Notes under the pieces: model-generated
Told to the model about the DNA's origin: nothing
Database searches by the model: none
The model's input: the letters and a program-made list of their open reading frames with translations, nothing else
Translations under genes and position numbers: made by a program
Shown: one piece after another, positions 5,943 to 12,525 of the stretch
Numbering within the stretch: the first letter of the stretch is position 1
How the letters are laid out: every line of letters begins with the position of its first letter
IMG/VR virus record: IMGVR_UViG_3300022198_003735
Span: 1-21,169 of that record
DNA: 21,169 nt
Direction: 5' to 3' (one strand)
Origin: a virus

Positions 5943-6125
5943 ATGTACCTTTATCCACTTATGACACCAAACGAAGTTCGAGACGCACTGGTCCCAATCC
6001 GAGAGGAGCTAGACGCAGTGCTGGGCAAGATTTATTGGCAGGACGGCATGGCGCATGTATTTGCTGCACTTCATGCTGCTGTCGAAAATGTCAAACTCGC
6101 AAGGGACTACACCCACCGTGCTTGA
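5943..6125 (+). CDS. Hypothetical helical protein, 60 aa
   Basis: ATG at 5943, with an alternative ATG at 5961 giving a more typical N-terminus (MTPNEVRDALVPIREELDAV). The product is mostly helical: residues 8-30 and 35-55 form two amphipathic helices. The start lies only 12 bases from the opposing HTH gene's start, so the promoters of the two strands share this short divergent region. It overlaps the following exonuclease start by 38 bases. No family recognised. Confidence 0.6.
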   Translation: MYLYPLMTPNEVRDALVPIREELDAVLGKIYWQDGMAHVFAALHAAVENVKLARDYTHRA

Positions 6126-6954
6126 TTACCATTCACACCCTGCGGCTTCGGCATCGAAGCTGAAGGCACTTATTAGCGGTACGCCGCGTGATTACTGGGC
6201 CAAGTTTGTCGATCCAGATCGCACCGCGTTCCAGCCCACGGACGCGATGCGTCAAGGCAGCTTGGTCGATTGCTTGATTACTGAACCCGAGGAGTACGAA
6301 AAGCGGTACTTGGTTGCACCGCAGTGTGATCGCCGCACAAAGGAGGGAAAAGCGATCTGGGCTGAGTTCCAAGCCGAAGCCGGTCAGCGTGAGGTGATCA
6401 CGCGCGACTGGGAAGACAACGCGCTCAGAGTGGTCGAAGCGCTAATGCGCGATCCAGATGCCGCACCTCTGATTAGGGGCGGCGAAGGACAAGATCCACA
6501 CTTCTGGCTCGATGAAGATTGCGACATCGAATGCCGGTATAAACCCGACATCGAACATCCCAAGCGTGGACTGCTTATCGATCTGAAGAAATCCAGATCA
6601 GCGAACCCGAGGATGTTTGCGGCGCAGTCGTATTCATTGGCATACGACCTGCAAATGGCGCATTACAGCTTGGGGTTTAAGAATCGCTACGGCAAGCCGC
6701 CTGAGCAAATCATTCTGATTGCTTACGAATGGCAGTGGCCTCACAACACCAGCGTCAACATCCTGAACGAAGACCTTATTGAAGAGGGTCATCGCCGCCG
6801 CGAGGAAGCGATCGTGACGCTGAAGCGCTGTTGGGAGTCTGGCATTTGGCCATCTTGGGGCGCTGTTGAGATGGATGTCCCGCGCTGGGCGCATGCGGAT
6901 GATCCGGCGAACGCTACTGATGCTGATGACCTTGAACTGGAGGGCCTTGAATGA
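6088..6954 (+). CDS. PD-(D/E)XK exonuclease, RecE/RecB-like (exodeoxyribonuclease VIII type)
   Basis: Phage recombination exonuclease that resects double-stranded ends to leave single strands for annealing. The 288-aa product has the family's N-terminal S-A-S-K-L-K-A-L motif (21-28) and the RQGSLVDCLITEP segment (about 55-67, equivalent to the G-x-x-x-H/D element). The nuclease core has YKPDI (Asp154), LLIDLKKSR (Asp165, Lys167) and motif IV YDLQMAHYSLG (Gln189, Tyr193). Start ATG 6088 is preferred over 6055 because it begins at the conserved VLDYHSHP region. It is followed by coupled genes, including an SSB-like protein, as in exonuclease/SSB recombination modules. Confidence 0.88.
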   Translation: MSNSQGTTPTVLDYHSHPAASASKLKALISGTPRDYWAKFVDPDRTAFQPTDAMRQGSLVDCLITEPEEYEKRYLVAPQCDRRTKEGKAIWAEFQAEAGQREVITRDWEDNALRVVEALMRDPDAAPLIRGGEGQDPHFWLDEDCDIECRYKPDIEHPKRGLLIDLKKSRSANPRMFAAQSYSLAYDLQMAHYSLGFKNRYGKPPEQIILIAYEWQWPHNTSVNILNEDLIEEGHRRREEAIVTLKRCWESGIWPSWGAVEMDVPRWAHADDPANATDADDLELEGLE

Positions 6955-7715
6955 ACACGCCAGCACCTGACGAGTTGATTGTTGTCTGGTTCTCTTGCGG
7001 CGCTGCTAGTGCGGTTGCTGCAAAAAAAACTATTGAAAAATATTCAGAAACAAATCAAATCAAAATAGTCAACAATCCCGTTGCTGAAGAAGACGACGAC
7101 AATCGCCGCTTCTTGAAAGATGTCGAAAGTTGGCTTGGGCATCCAATTGAAACCGCAGTGAACGAAAAGCATCCATCTTGCTCTGCTGTAGAAGTATGGG
7201 CACATCGAAAATTCATGTCTAGCCCACAAGGCGCTCCATGCACTATGGAGCTAAAAAAACATGCTAGGCAGCAATGGGAAGAGAAGCACAAGCCTGACTG
7301 GCATGTCCTTGGCTTCACCTATGACGAAATTGAGCGCCATGAGCGGTTTGTATTAACTGAACGCAACAATTTATTGCCAGTACTTATTGAGCAAAAAATT
7401 AGCAAACAAAGATGCTTTGAAATCCTTCTTGCCGCCGGTATTGAACTGCCTCGCGTTTATCGCCTTGGATATCCCAACGCAAACTGCATTGGATGTGTAA
7501 AAGCCAGTTCGCCAACATACTGGAATCATGTCCGCAAGCATCATCCAAGTGTGTTTGAGGCAAGAGCTATGCAGTCAAGAGAAATTGGCGCAAAATTAGT
7601 TCGCGTCAATAATGAGCGTATTTTTCTGGATGAGCTTCATCCTCGCCAGAAAGGCCGTCCAATGAAAAAATTTACTATTGATTGCGGAATTTTCTGCGAA
7701 GAGGACTTTTCATGA
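6951..7715 (+). CDS. PAPS reductase-like PP-loop (adenine nucleotide alpha hydrolase) protein
   Basis: Phage protein of the phosphoadenosine-phosphosulfate reductase / ATP-pyrophosphatase superfamily. The nucleotide-binding PP-loop, normally SGGxDS, reads SCGAASA (residues 15-21), so the usual GxDS core is altered. Conserved blocks GAPCTMELKK (94-103) and GYPNANCIGC (173-182) follow. Cysteines C179/C182 and C245/C249 could hold an Fe-S cluster or zinc. This type occurs in many phage replication regions. Its reaction is not known and could be tRNA or DNA sulfur modification or nucleotide chemistry. The start overlaps the exonuclease stop as ATGA with GGAGGG just upstream. The gene is AT-richer than its neighbours, with A-runs near 7020-7070, so it may have been acquired recently. 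Confidence 0.85.
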   Translation: MNTPAPDELIVVWFSCGAASAVAAKKTIEKYSETNQIKIVNNPVAEEDDDNRRFLKDVESWLGHPIETAVNEKHPSCSAVEVWAHRKFMSSPQGAPCTMELKKHARQQWEEKHKPDWHVLGFTYDEIERHERFVLTERNNLLPVLIEQKISKQRCFEILLAAGIELPRVYRLGYPNANCIGCVKASSPTYWNHVRKHHPSVFEARAMQSREIGAKLVRVNNERIFLDELHPRQKGRPMKKFTIDCGIFCEEDFS

Positions 7716-8260
7716 ACTTCGACGAGCTGTATCCCGGCCGTTTTTTGAAGGCTGGATTGATCCCGAACGGCAAAGCAACCTACACGATTGCTTCGGTTGC
7801 CAGGGAGCAGATTGAAGGTGAGAACGGAGTCGAGGACAAGGTTTTGATGACCTTCTCTGAGACTGCAATGCAGCTTGTGCTGCCGAAGGTGAATGCCGTT
7901 GCGATCCGGGCAATGTTTGGCAGCGATGTCCAGGCTTGGATTGGCAAGCGCGTGACGCTGTATGCGACGACGGACATCATGCCGTTTCCAAAGCGCAGGA
8001 ACGAGCCATGTATTCGTGTGTTCGGCAGCCCCGATATCCGCGAAGAGGTGATCTGCGAATGGCAGCCACCGAAGCGGCGGAAGCTGATTCAAAAGCTGCA
8101 GCCGACTGGGTATTACCAGACTGCTTGGACAGCGATTCAGCAAGGTACGCCGGATCAGATGCCGGCAATGCGTAAGCGGGTTGATCAGCTTGCTGCTAGC
8201 GGCGAGCTAACGCAGCCCGAGCACGCGCAATTGGTTGCTGCAATCGAAGCAAGAGTGTAG
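7712..8260 (+). CDS. Conserved phage protein of the recombination module, 182 aa
   Basis: The start is ATG 7712 (ATGA overlap; GAGGA 7 bases upstream). The N-terminus MNFDELYPGRFLKAG and the following strands (TYTIASVAREQIEG, VLMTFSETAMQLVLPKVNA, AWIGKRVTLYATT, CIRVFGSPDI) form a beta-rich OB-like domain. A short helical C-terminal part follows (from about residue 135). I recall this LYPGRFLKAG protein as a phage hypothetical found beside exonuclease and SSB genes. It may be a single-strand-binding or annealing accessory factor; that role is inferred from fold and position. Confidence 0.7.
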   Translation: MNFDELYPGRFLKAGLIPNGKATYTIASVAREQIEGENGVEDKVLMTFSETAMQLVLPKVNAVAIRAMFGSDVQAWIGKRVTLYATTDIMPFPKRRNEPCIRVFGSPDIREEVICEWQPPKRRKLIQKLQPTGYYQTAWTAIQQGTPDQMPAMRKRVDQLAASGELTQPEHAQLVAAIEARV

Positions 8261-8282
8261 GGTATATGTTGTTTTCTTTGTT

Positions 8283-8618
8283 ATGCCGGAATTCGAGCGA
8301 GTATCGATGGAACAAGTGAAAGAGCGCGTACGTCGCAAGAGCAAGACCACCCCACTGCGCGCTGAGATTTTGGCCATGCAGCCAGGTGACGCCATCTCCG
8401 TTTCGTTCTATAATTCGGAAACGGGCGAGGGGTACAAGCCAACCACGATCGCCCAGGTCGTCAGTCAGATGACCAAAGACAGCGCAGCAGTGCGCTACTC
8501 AATGCGCAAAGACGCTGACGGCTTCGGCTGTTACGTCATGTGCATTGAAAAAACCCCTGAGGATGCCCTGCGTCCTCGTCGTGGTCGGAAACCCAAAAAC
8601 CTGGAGGTAGCCTCTTGA
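8283..8618 (+). CDS. Hypothetical protein, 111 aa
   Basis: The start is taken at ATG 8283 (a second ATG at 8307 is possible); the frame extends upstream to a TTG at 8235 within the previous gene. The product has a charged helical N-terminus (MEQVKERVRRKSKTTPLRAE), an MQPGDAISVSF strand and a beta-rich middle, then a basic C-terminus (LRPRRGRKPKNLEVAS). The basic tail suggests nucleic-acid binding. Its end supplies GGAGG at 8602-8606, the ribosome binding site for the TTG-started SSB-like gene. Family not recognised. Confidence 0.65.
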   Translation: MPEFERVSMEQVKERVRRKSKTTPLRAEILAMQPGDAISVSFYNSETGEGYKPTTIAQVVSQMTKDSAAVRYSMRKDADGFGCYVMCIEKTPEDALRPRRGRKPKNLEVAS

Positions 8619-9040
8619 CCTTTACCGCTAGTGGTGCGCTGTTTCAACAAACCGCAGAGCAACTTCAACAGCGCCTTGGTGAGCGTTACGACGCTTCCAA
8701 GAATTATCCCAACTATGACGGGATTCTGAATGTACCTGCGGATCAGGCGTATGCGCTTGCGCAGTACCTGATGAATGGCCAACCAATTGGTGAGCGGCAA
8801 GAAATTCCTATTCGGATTTCGGGTTGGCGCAAGCAATCACAAGCTGGCAAGCCGTATTTGAGCTTGAGCTTCAAGCCGGATTCGCGTGTCCAGCAGGCTG
8901 CACCCGCTGCACCACCCGCAGCACCAGCACCCGCACCTGCCGCCGCTGTACCACCTCCGGTCGTACAGCAAGCTGCGCAGCAAGTTGCGACTGCATTTGG
9001 TGGCGCCGTGCTCGATATCGATTCGGAAATCCCCTTCTGA
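8615..9040 (+). CDS. Single-stranded DNA-binding-like protein (TTG start)
   Basis: Predicted ssDNA-binding protein for phage replication. It starts at a TTG (8615), overlapping the previous stop (TTGA), with GGAGG 9 bases upstream; no ATG lies near the N-terminus. It has helices at 10-25 and an NVPADQAYALAQYL helix. A beta segment, IPIRISGWRKQSQAGKPYLSL, leads into a Pro/Ala linker (about 94-115), and the end is VLDIDSEIPF. The acidic tip ending in PF is the hallmark of SSB proteins, which use it to recruit partners. The module order exonuclease to SSB fits. The OB domain is not clear-cut, so SSB-like is safer than SSB. Confidence 0.7.
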   Translation: MTFTASGALFQQTAEQLQQRLGERYDASKNYPNYDGILNVPADQAYALAQYLMNGQPIGERQEIPIRISGWRKQSQAGKPYLSLSFKPDSRVQQAAPAAPPAAPAPAPAAAVPPPVVQQAAQQVATAFGGAVLDIDSEIPF

Positions 9041-9049
9041 TCAGTCCAC

Positions 9050-9073
9050 GGGCGGCATCAGTCGCCCCTTTCT
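9050..9073 (+). terminator. Candidate terminator after SSB-like gene
   Basis: Stem GGGCGGC (9050-9056) and GTCGCCC (9061-9067) around the loop ATCA, 7 bp with one G-T pair, then CTTTCT. It sits 9 bases after the SSB-like stop. The T-run is broken by C, so it may stop only some transcripts before the next gene at 9084. Confidence 0.45.
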
Positions 9074-9083
9074 ACCCATAATT

Positions 9084-9509
9084 ATGGAATTTACCTTCAA
9101 CAGCAAATCACTTGAACGTGAAGTCAGCCTTCACCAAATCTATGAGCTGACACCATCTGAAGCAAGAAATCTTCACGCTGAACTGGTCATCGCTGTCCAG
9201 TCAATGGATGAGAAAGTCAGCGAGGCACTAGCCAGCGAACACGCCAGCGGCATTCCCGCCGACAAGGACTGGATTCATCGGGTCAAGAAAAAGCGTCGCA
9301 TCTGCGTTGCTTTTGCCACCCAAGTAAAGCAAATGCTGGATGCACCGCAGCAGCAAGCAGCGCCTGTTTCCAATTTTACGACCGTATTCCAGCGCAGATT
9401 TGAGGAACTGCTACTGGAAGAACTTGGTCAAACGATCTTCGATGAAATCAAGGCCGAAGCGAGGGATCTTGCGCTTGCAGATCTTCAAGTGCCAGTTCAA
9501 GGCGCATAA
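9084..9509 (+). CDS. Hypothetical protein, 141 aa
   Basis: ATG 9084 is chosen because the upstream part of the frame lies inside the SSB-like gene and has shadow-like composition (His/Pro/Leu-rich). The product is helical and charged: LTPSEARNLHAELVIAV, a Lys/Arg-rich stretch (HRVKKKRRICVAF), then a Gln/Pro linker and a C-terminal helix (RRFEELLLEELGQTIFDEIK). It could bind nucleic acid through the KKKRR stretch. Family not recognised. Its last 62 bases overlap an opposite-strand gene tail to tail. Confidence 0.65.
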   Translation: MEFTFNSKSLEREVSLHQIYELTPSEARNLHAELVIAVQSMDEKVSEALASEHASGIPADKDWIHRVKKKRRICVAFATQVKQMLDAPQQQAAPVSNFTTVFQRRFEELLLEELGQTIFDEIKAEARDLALADLQVPVQGA

Positions 9510-9651
9510 TCTCCCAAACCGCCTGCTGCAACATGTTTTGATACATAATGCAGGTGCGAAACATGCTGGCCTCGCGTTCAGTCATTGAACGTGCAGCCAG
9601 CTCGTATTGAAGTTCCTGCTCCGGCGGGATGCTGTTCTTAATCCATTCCAT
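9448..9651 (-). CDS. Small helical protein on the opposite strand, 67 aa
   Basis: Minus-strand ATG at 9651. The product begins MEWIKNSIPPEQELQYELAA, then a long helix rich in Met, Gln, Glu and Leu (MTEREASMFRTCIMYQNMLQ to LALEDLQAQDP), which looks like an amphipathic coiled-coil. It is more protein-like than the competing frames. It ends inside the preceding plus-strand gene and starts 8 bases from the ATG of the next plus-strand ORF. No ribosome binding site of its own is obvious. Function unknown; it could be a small antisense-encoded regulator or inhibitor. Confidence 0.5.
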   Translation of the reverse strand: MEWIKNSIPPEQELQYELAARSMTEREASMFRTCIMYQNMLQQAVWEIMRLELALEDLQAQDPSLRP

Positions 9652-9659
9652 TTTTCGTC

Positions 9660-9872
9660 ATGCATTGGGTAGAGGAAGATGCTGGCAAGACCCAGCACGG
9701 AGAGGGCATCAGCAGAGCACCTGCAAAAGCAAAAACAAAATTGTTCAACCTAATCGTAAAGCAATCTGGTGCGCGGCCAATGAAATTCAGCATTCCCGCA
9801 GAATCAGCCACCAAAGCAAAGCGATACGCAGCAGCGCGCTGGCCACTGGCCGAGATTGAGGTGGTGAAATAG
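9660..9872 (+). CDS. Hypothetical protein, up to 70 aa
   Basis: ATG at 9660, or a shorter form from ATG 9780. The last 30 residues (from MKFSIPAESATKAKRYAA through WPLAEIEVV) are the convincing part. They form a strand-helix-strand pattern (KFSIPAES, ATKAKRYAAARW, AEIEVV) that I have seen in small cyanophage proteins. The first 40 residues are less typical and lie next to the divergent minus-strand start. GAGGTGG in the 3' end serves the next gene, whose GTG overlaps this stop by one base. Confidence 0.5.
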   Translation: MHWVEEDAGKTQHGEGISRAPAKAKTKLFNLIVKQSGARPMKFSIPAESATKAKRYAAARWPLAEIEVVK

Positions 9873-10381
9873 TGGAGCAGTATTGCACGCACACATTTCG
9901 CCGGATCGTATCAACTCATAACTGGAAAAATAATTCACCAGTCAAGACGTACTGGCTGAAGTGCAAATGCTGCGGTCATAAATGGACGGTGCATTATGAC
10001 CGTCAATTAAAGCGCGAAGTAATTGTTGACAAAGATTCAATCAGTAGACCATTAAGTGTTAAAAAACTTACAGCCGAAGACGTAAAGCTAATTCTTACTG
10101 ACTCCAGATCTGGTGCCGAATTGGCAAAGGAACTTGGTGTTACGCATCAATCTGTAAACCAAGTGCGTCTTGGCATGACGCATCGGCAATTATGGCCAGA
10201 ATTGAAGCGACACATCCCTGCTCCTCGTCGGCGCATTCGTCGTGCTGCAGTATCCGCTCAGCCTTCTGCTGTTGATTGCCGCAATTGCGCGCATTGGTGG
10301 CACGGGCGTTGCGATTTAGATGTGCCGGAAGCTGGCGATGATTTCGCCGCTGAATGCTCTTATTTCAGTGCTGATGACTAA
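9872..10381 (+). CDS. Zinc-ribbon plus helix-turn-helix protein with C-terminal Cys module
   Basis: 169-aa protein from a GTG at 9872 (GAGG 10 bases upstream; overlaps previous stop). Three parts are visible. An N-terminal zinc-ribbon-like region has Cys5 and a C31-x-C33-C34-GHKW cluster. A middle helix-turn-helix (about 67-105) contains LTDSRSGAELAKELGVTHQS. A basic linker (PAPRRRIRR) leads to the C-terminal module CRNCAHWWHGRCDLDVPEAG with C136, C139, C147 and C162. It is probably a DNA-binding regulator. The C-terminal module recurs in the two following Cys-rich genes. A TAATG overlap couples it to the next gene. Confidence 0.75.
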   Translation: MEQYCTHTFRRIVSTHNWKNNSPVKTYWLKCKCCGHKWTVHYDRQLKREVIVDKDSISRPLSVKKLTAEDVKLILTDSRSGAELAKELGVTHQSVNQVRLGMTHRQLWPELKRHIPAPRRRIRRAAVSAQPSAVDCRNCAHWWHGRCDLDVPEAGDDFAAECSYFSADD

Positions 10382-10659
10382 TGGCAATTACCAAGAACTG
10401 CCGCCCCTGCCTCAGTTGCTCCTGTCAGACCACCGCCCCGGTCTATTGCGATCGTTGCTATCGCGCGACACCATCAGGTCGCGCTGAAATCGCAATGAAG
10501 AATAAATACAGACAGGTTCCCAACGGCGGCCCATGTGCGGCATGCTTGCACTGGATTGGCCGTTGCGACCTCGGTCTACCTGAAGGCGGATCAGAATACG
10601 CGCGGGACTGCTCCTTGCTTTTACTCCAAAACGAATTATGCGTGGCCACCCATTCCTGA
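10381..10659 (+). CDS. Cys-rich protein with two zinc-like clusters, 92 aa
   Basis: ATG at 10381 overlapping the previous stop (TAATG). The N-terminus has C7, C10, C13, C15, C23 and C26, including CRPCLSCSC and CDRC, a dense zinc-finger-like cluster. The second half carries the CxxC-HW-CDL-PEGG-A-DC module: CAACLHWIGRCDLGLPEGG with C52, C55, C62 and C77. The end is hydrophobic (LLLLQNEL). It is likely a small zinc-binding protein, perhaps acting with its neighbour through the shared module. Function unknown. Confidence 0.7.
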   Translation: MAITKNCRPCLSCSCQTTAPVYCDRCYRATPSGRAEIAMKNKYRQVPNGGPCAACLHWIGRCDLGLPEGGSEYARDCSLLLLQNELCVATHS

Positions 10660-10868
10660 ATCCGATTGAGGCGGCTCTTATCCGTTGGCTTGCCGGTTCT
10701 CCTCGAATCGGTTACATCGCGGTTAAGCAGCACAGCAGCTTGAATACTTGGATTTTGCGGGATCACACAGATCGTGCGATGCCAACCGAAGAAGAGTATG
10801 AAGAAGACGACGAGCCACTATCCATGCAGCTTGAGCGCCTCTACCATTTGCCTGATGCCGATCGCTAG
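10638..10868 (+). CDS. Hypothetical protein, 76 aa
   Basis: ATG at 10638, 22 bases inside the preceding gene. The product has an N-terminal helix (NPIEAALIRWLAGSP), a strand (IGYIAVKQHSS), then an acidic stretch (PTEEEYEEDDEPLSMQLERL) and a short Pro/Asp-rich end. The acidic region could mimic DNA or serve as a binding surface, as in several small phage inhibitors; that is speculative. No family recognised. Confidence 0.6.
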   Translation: MRGHPFLNPIEAALIRWLAGSPRIGYIAVKQHSSLNTWILRDHTDRAMPTEEEYEEDDEPLSMQLERLYHLPDADR

Positions 10869-10871
10869 TGC

Positions 10872-11054
10872 ATGTACCTGCCTAGCGCAGGCGTCGGGTC
10901 ATTCGGCGCCCATCCCGTGATTTGGGGTGTCGACACTTATTTCAAGCCTTGGTTTTTCGATGGAAAAGTCGTTTATTGGGGCTGTCCAGCCCCTGACCGC
11001 AGAGACGCTTTGCGAGAAGCTGCCGCAATGGCAGATCGAAAACGGCAAAGCTGA
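10872..11054 (+). CDS. Hypothetical protein, 60 aa (overlaps next ORF)
   Basis: ATG at 10872, 3 bases after the previous stop. The product contains GVDTYFKPWFFDGKVVYWG and ends in a helix (RRDALREAAAMADRKRQ). The aromatic, strand-rich centre and the amphipathic end look like a real small protein. Its last 95 bases overlap the ORF at 10960 in another frame; one or both may be expressed. No strong ribosome binding site is seen for either. Confidence 0.5.
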   Translation: MYLPSAGVGSFGAHPVIWGVDTYFKPWFFDGKVVYWGCPAPDRRDALREAAAMADRKRQS

Positions 11055-11199
11055 TTTTATGGATTATCTGTACGAACTGTACGATCGCGCCAATGAGGAG
11101 CCCGGCTTGAAAGGGACTTACACGGGACTTTGGGAACGATTCAAAAATGACACAGCGCAGATTATGCGCGCTGGTCACATTGAAACCGGTATTGTTTAA
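10960..11199 (+). CDS. Hypothetical protein, 79 aa
   Basis: ATG at 10960, with an upstream in-frame GTG at 10927 as alternative. The product is helical and acidic: PLTAETLCEKLPQWQIENG, then FMDYLYELYDRANEEPG and LWERFKNDTAQIMRAGHIET. Repeated aromatic-Glu helices suggest a folded soluble protein. Its stop overlaps the dNMP kinase ATG (TAATG), which supports it as a translated gene. It overlaps the 60-aa ORF upstream by 95 bases. Confidence 0.6.
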   Translation: MEKSFIGAVQPLTAETLCEKLPQWQIENGKADFMDYLYELYDRANEEPGLKGTYTGLWERFKNDTAQIMRAGHIETGIV

Positions 11200-11735
11200 T
11201 GCAAAAAATCATTGGCCTTTACAGCCCGGCGCCGCAGTCGGGCAAATCGACCGTTGCTAGTGAGCTTAAAAAGCGAGGGTACACGATTGTGCCTTTTGCT
11301 GAAACGCTCAAGCTAATGCTGATTCCAATGCTGGAATCGCTTGGCTATGACGAGCATGGGGCGAATTATCTCGTCCACCAGGCCAAGCAAGTGGTCGTCG
11401 GTGATGCTGGTGTCAGCGTGCGGCACATGCTGCAGACGCTTGGCACCGAGTGGGGGCGGCAATGCATTCATCCTGAAATATGGGTGCGCTGCTGGAAAGG
11501 TCGCGCGTCACGGTTCGATGCCGTCGTTGCTGATGACGTGCGCTTCCCCAACGATGCAAAAATGATCAAGCTGCTCGGCGGCGAAATGTGGCGCATTGAT
11601 CGTACGCACACTGTACGTACATTCGATCATGCCAGCGAAGGCTCCCTCGATAACTACAGCGAATTTGATCGCTATATCACAAACGATGGGACAATTGAAG
11701 AGTTAATCAGTAAGCTTCAAGATATTCCCGTGTAA
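11199..11735 (+). CDS. Deoxynucleoside monophosphate kinase-like protein
   Basis: P-loop kinase of 178 aa in the phage dNMP kinase family, which phosphorylates dNMPs to dNDPs for phage DNA synthesis. The ATP-binding loop is IGLYSPAPQSGKSTVA (residues 5-20). It keeps GKST but has Pro where the classic first Gly of GxxxxGKS lies. Downstream are FAETLK (33-38), typical of the dNMP-binding helix, LGTEWGRQ and VVADDVRFPNDA, which fits the DxRFxNE element of T4-type dNMP kinases. It starts within the previous stop (TAATG). With dCTP deaminase nearby it suggests that the phage reshapes the host nucleotide pool. Confidence 0.85.
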   Translation: MQKIIGLYSPAPQSGKSTVASELKKRGYTIVPFAETLKLMLIPMLESLGYDEHGANYLVHQAKQVVVGDAGVSVRHMLQTLGTEWGRQCIHPEIWVRCWKGRASRFDAVVADDVRFPNDAKMIKLLGGEMWRIDRTHTVRTFDHASEGSLDNYSEFDRYITNDGTIEELISKLQDIPV

Positions 11736-11738
11736 TCA

Positions 11739-12044
11739 ATGGCTAGTTTGCGTTACCACGCCGGTCGGATGGTGCTTTACGAGTCACCATCTGGCTGGCG
11801 GGTACGCATTAAGACCAAGGAAGGGAAGCTTGACCTGGCGCTGCTGTCCACCGATCTAGAGCAGGCCACGCTTGAAGCGGAGGTACTTTACGCCGATGCT
11901 AGAGCGATCAGCAGTAGCAAACCATTCTGCTATCAATGCATCCACTGGAAGGCATCTGCGGCAAAATGTGATTTAGGGTTTCCTGAAGGACGATCATCCG
12001 GTGGACGATTCGCAAAAGACTGCAGTGCCTTCAAACGCGATTGA
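11739..12044 (+). CDS. Hypothetical protein with C-terminal Cys module, 101 aa
   Basis: ATG at 11739, 3 bases after the kinase stop. The N-terminal 55 residues form strands and a helix (MVLYESPSGWRVRIKTKEGK, then DLEQATLEAEVLYADAR). They resemble small integrase-arm or AP2-like DNA-binding folds, although this is not certain. The C-terminus has CYQCIHWKASAAKCDLGFPE with C64, C67, C77 and C95, the same module as in the 9872 and 10381 genes. The shared module on different N-terminal parts suggests a portable interaction or zinc domain. Confidence 0.65.
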   Translation: MASLRYHAGRMVLYESPSGWRVRIKTKEGKLDLALLSTDLEQATLEAEVLYADARAISSSKPFCYQCIHWKASAAKCDLGFPEGRSSGGRFAKDCSAFKRD

Positions 12045-12204
12045 TTGCGGTGACGGCTATTACATCGAAACCGGAGAAGAACCCGGTATCGGCGAGGTGC
12101 GTTATGCCGCTTGCATGCCGGGTGGCGCTATCTGCCGGTATTCCAATGATTTATGGCAGGCGCAAATTTATATTGAACAGATGAAAGGGAGCCGATGCCA
12201 GTGA
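12001..12204 (+). CDS. Hypothetical protein, 67 aa (GTG start)
   Basis: GTG at 12001, 44 bases inside the preceding gene, with AAGGACG about 9 bases upstream. The product contains CGDGYYIETGEEPGIGEVRY and ends with LWQAQIYIEQMKGSRC. The strand-turn-strand centre and the terminal helix look like a real small domain. Its last 77 bases overlap the opposing HNH gene, marking where the plus-strand cluster meets the minus-strand cluster. Family not recognised. Confidence 0.5.
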   Translation: MDDSQKTAVPSNAIDCGDGYYIETGEEPGIGEVRYAACMPGGAICRYSNDLWQAQIYIEQMKGSRCQ

Positions 12205-12493
12205 TCCACTCGTAAACCTGCTGCGCGCGATGCCAGCACCAAGAGTCTTGGTGCGTCCACCAGTTCCAGAGCGACATGTAGCCTTTCGAGGCATTGCAGG
12301 ACAAACAAGCGGGCACGCAATTTTGAGGAACTGTGAGCCCACCTTTTGATTTTGGTTTGACGTGATCAATCGTTGTAGCGTGTTTGCCGCAGTAGGCGCA
12401 GCGGTGATGCCACGCTTCAAATATTGATGCCCTGAATCGTTGTTTTGTTACTTTCTTGCTAACCAGTTCGACGCCATCGATCTGGTGCTCCAT
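12128..12493 (-). CDS. HNH endonuclease, 121 aa
   Basis: Second small HNH nuclease. The start is ATG 12493 (a TTG at 12499 is possible). Motifs: C32/C35 zinc pair (RCAYCG), TIDH with Asp43 and catalytic His44, KPKSKGG, Asn58, then CLSCN (C63, C66). The end has a WNWW and a W-rich tail like the HNH gene at 1501-1791. It lies downstream of dCTP deaminase on the same strand and its 3' end runs into the plus-strand cluster. It is probably a free-standing, homing-type endonuclease. Confidence 0.9.
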   Translation of the reverse strand: MEHQIDGVELVSKKVTKQRFRASIFEAWHHRCAYCGKHATTIDHVKPKSKGGLTVPQNCVPACLSCNASKGYMSLWNWWTHQDSWCWHRAQQVYEWITGIGSLSSVQYKFAPAINHWNTGR

Positions 12494-12525
12494 AACCAAC
12501 GAGACAAGGCTCGGTTACAGGGTAG

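Noticed and set aside
8886-9083. Upstream part of the frame of the 141-aa gene
   Set aside because: It lies inside the SSB-like gene and has His/Pro/Leu-rich composition. The ATG at 9084 is the better start.
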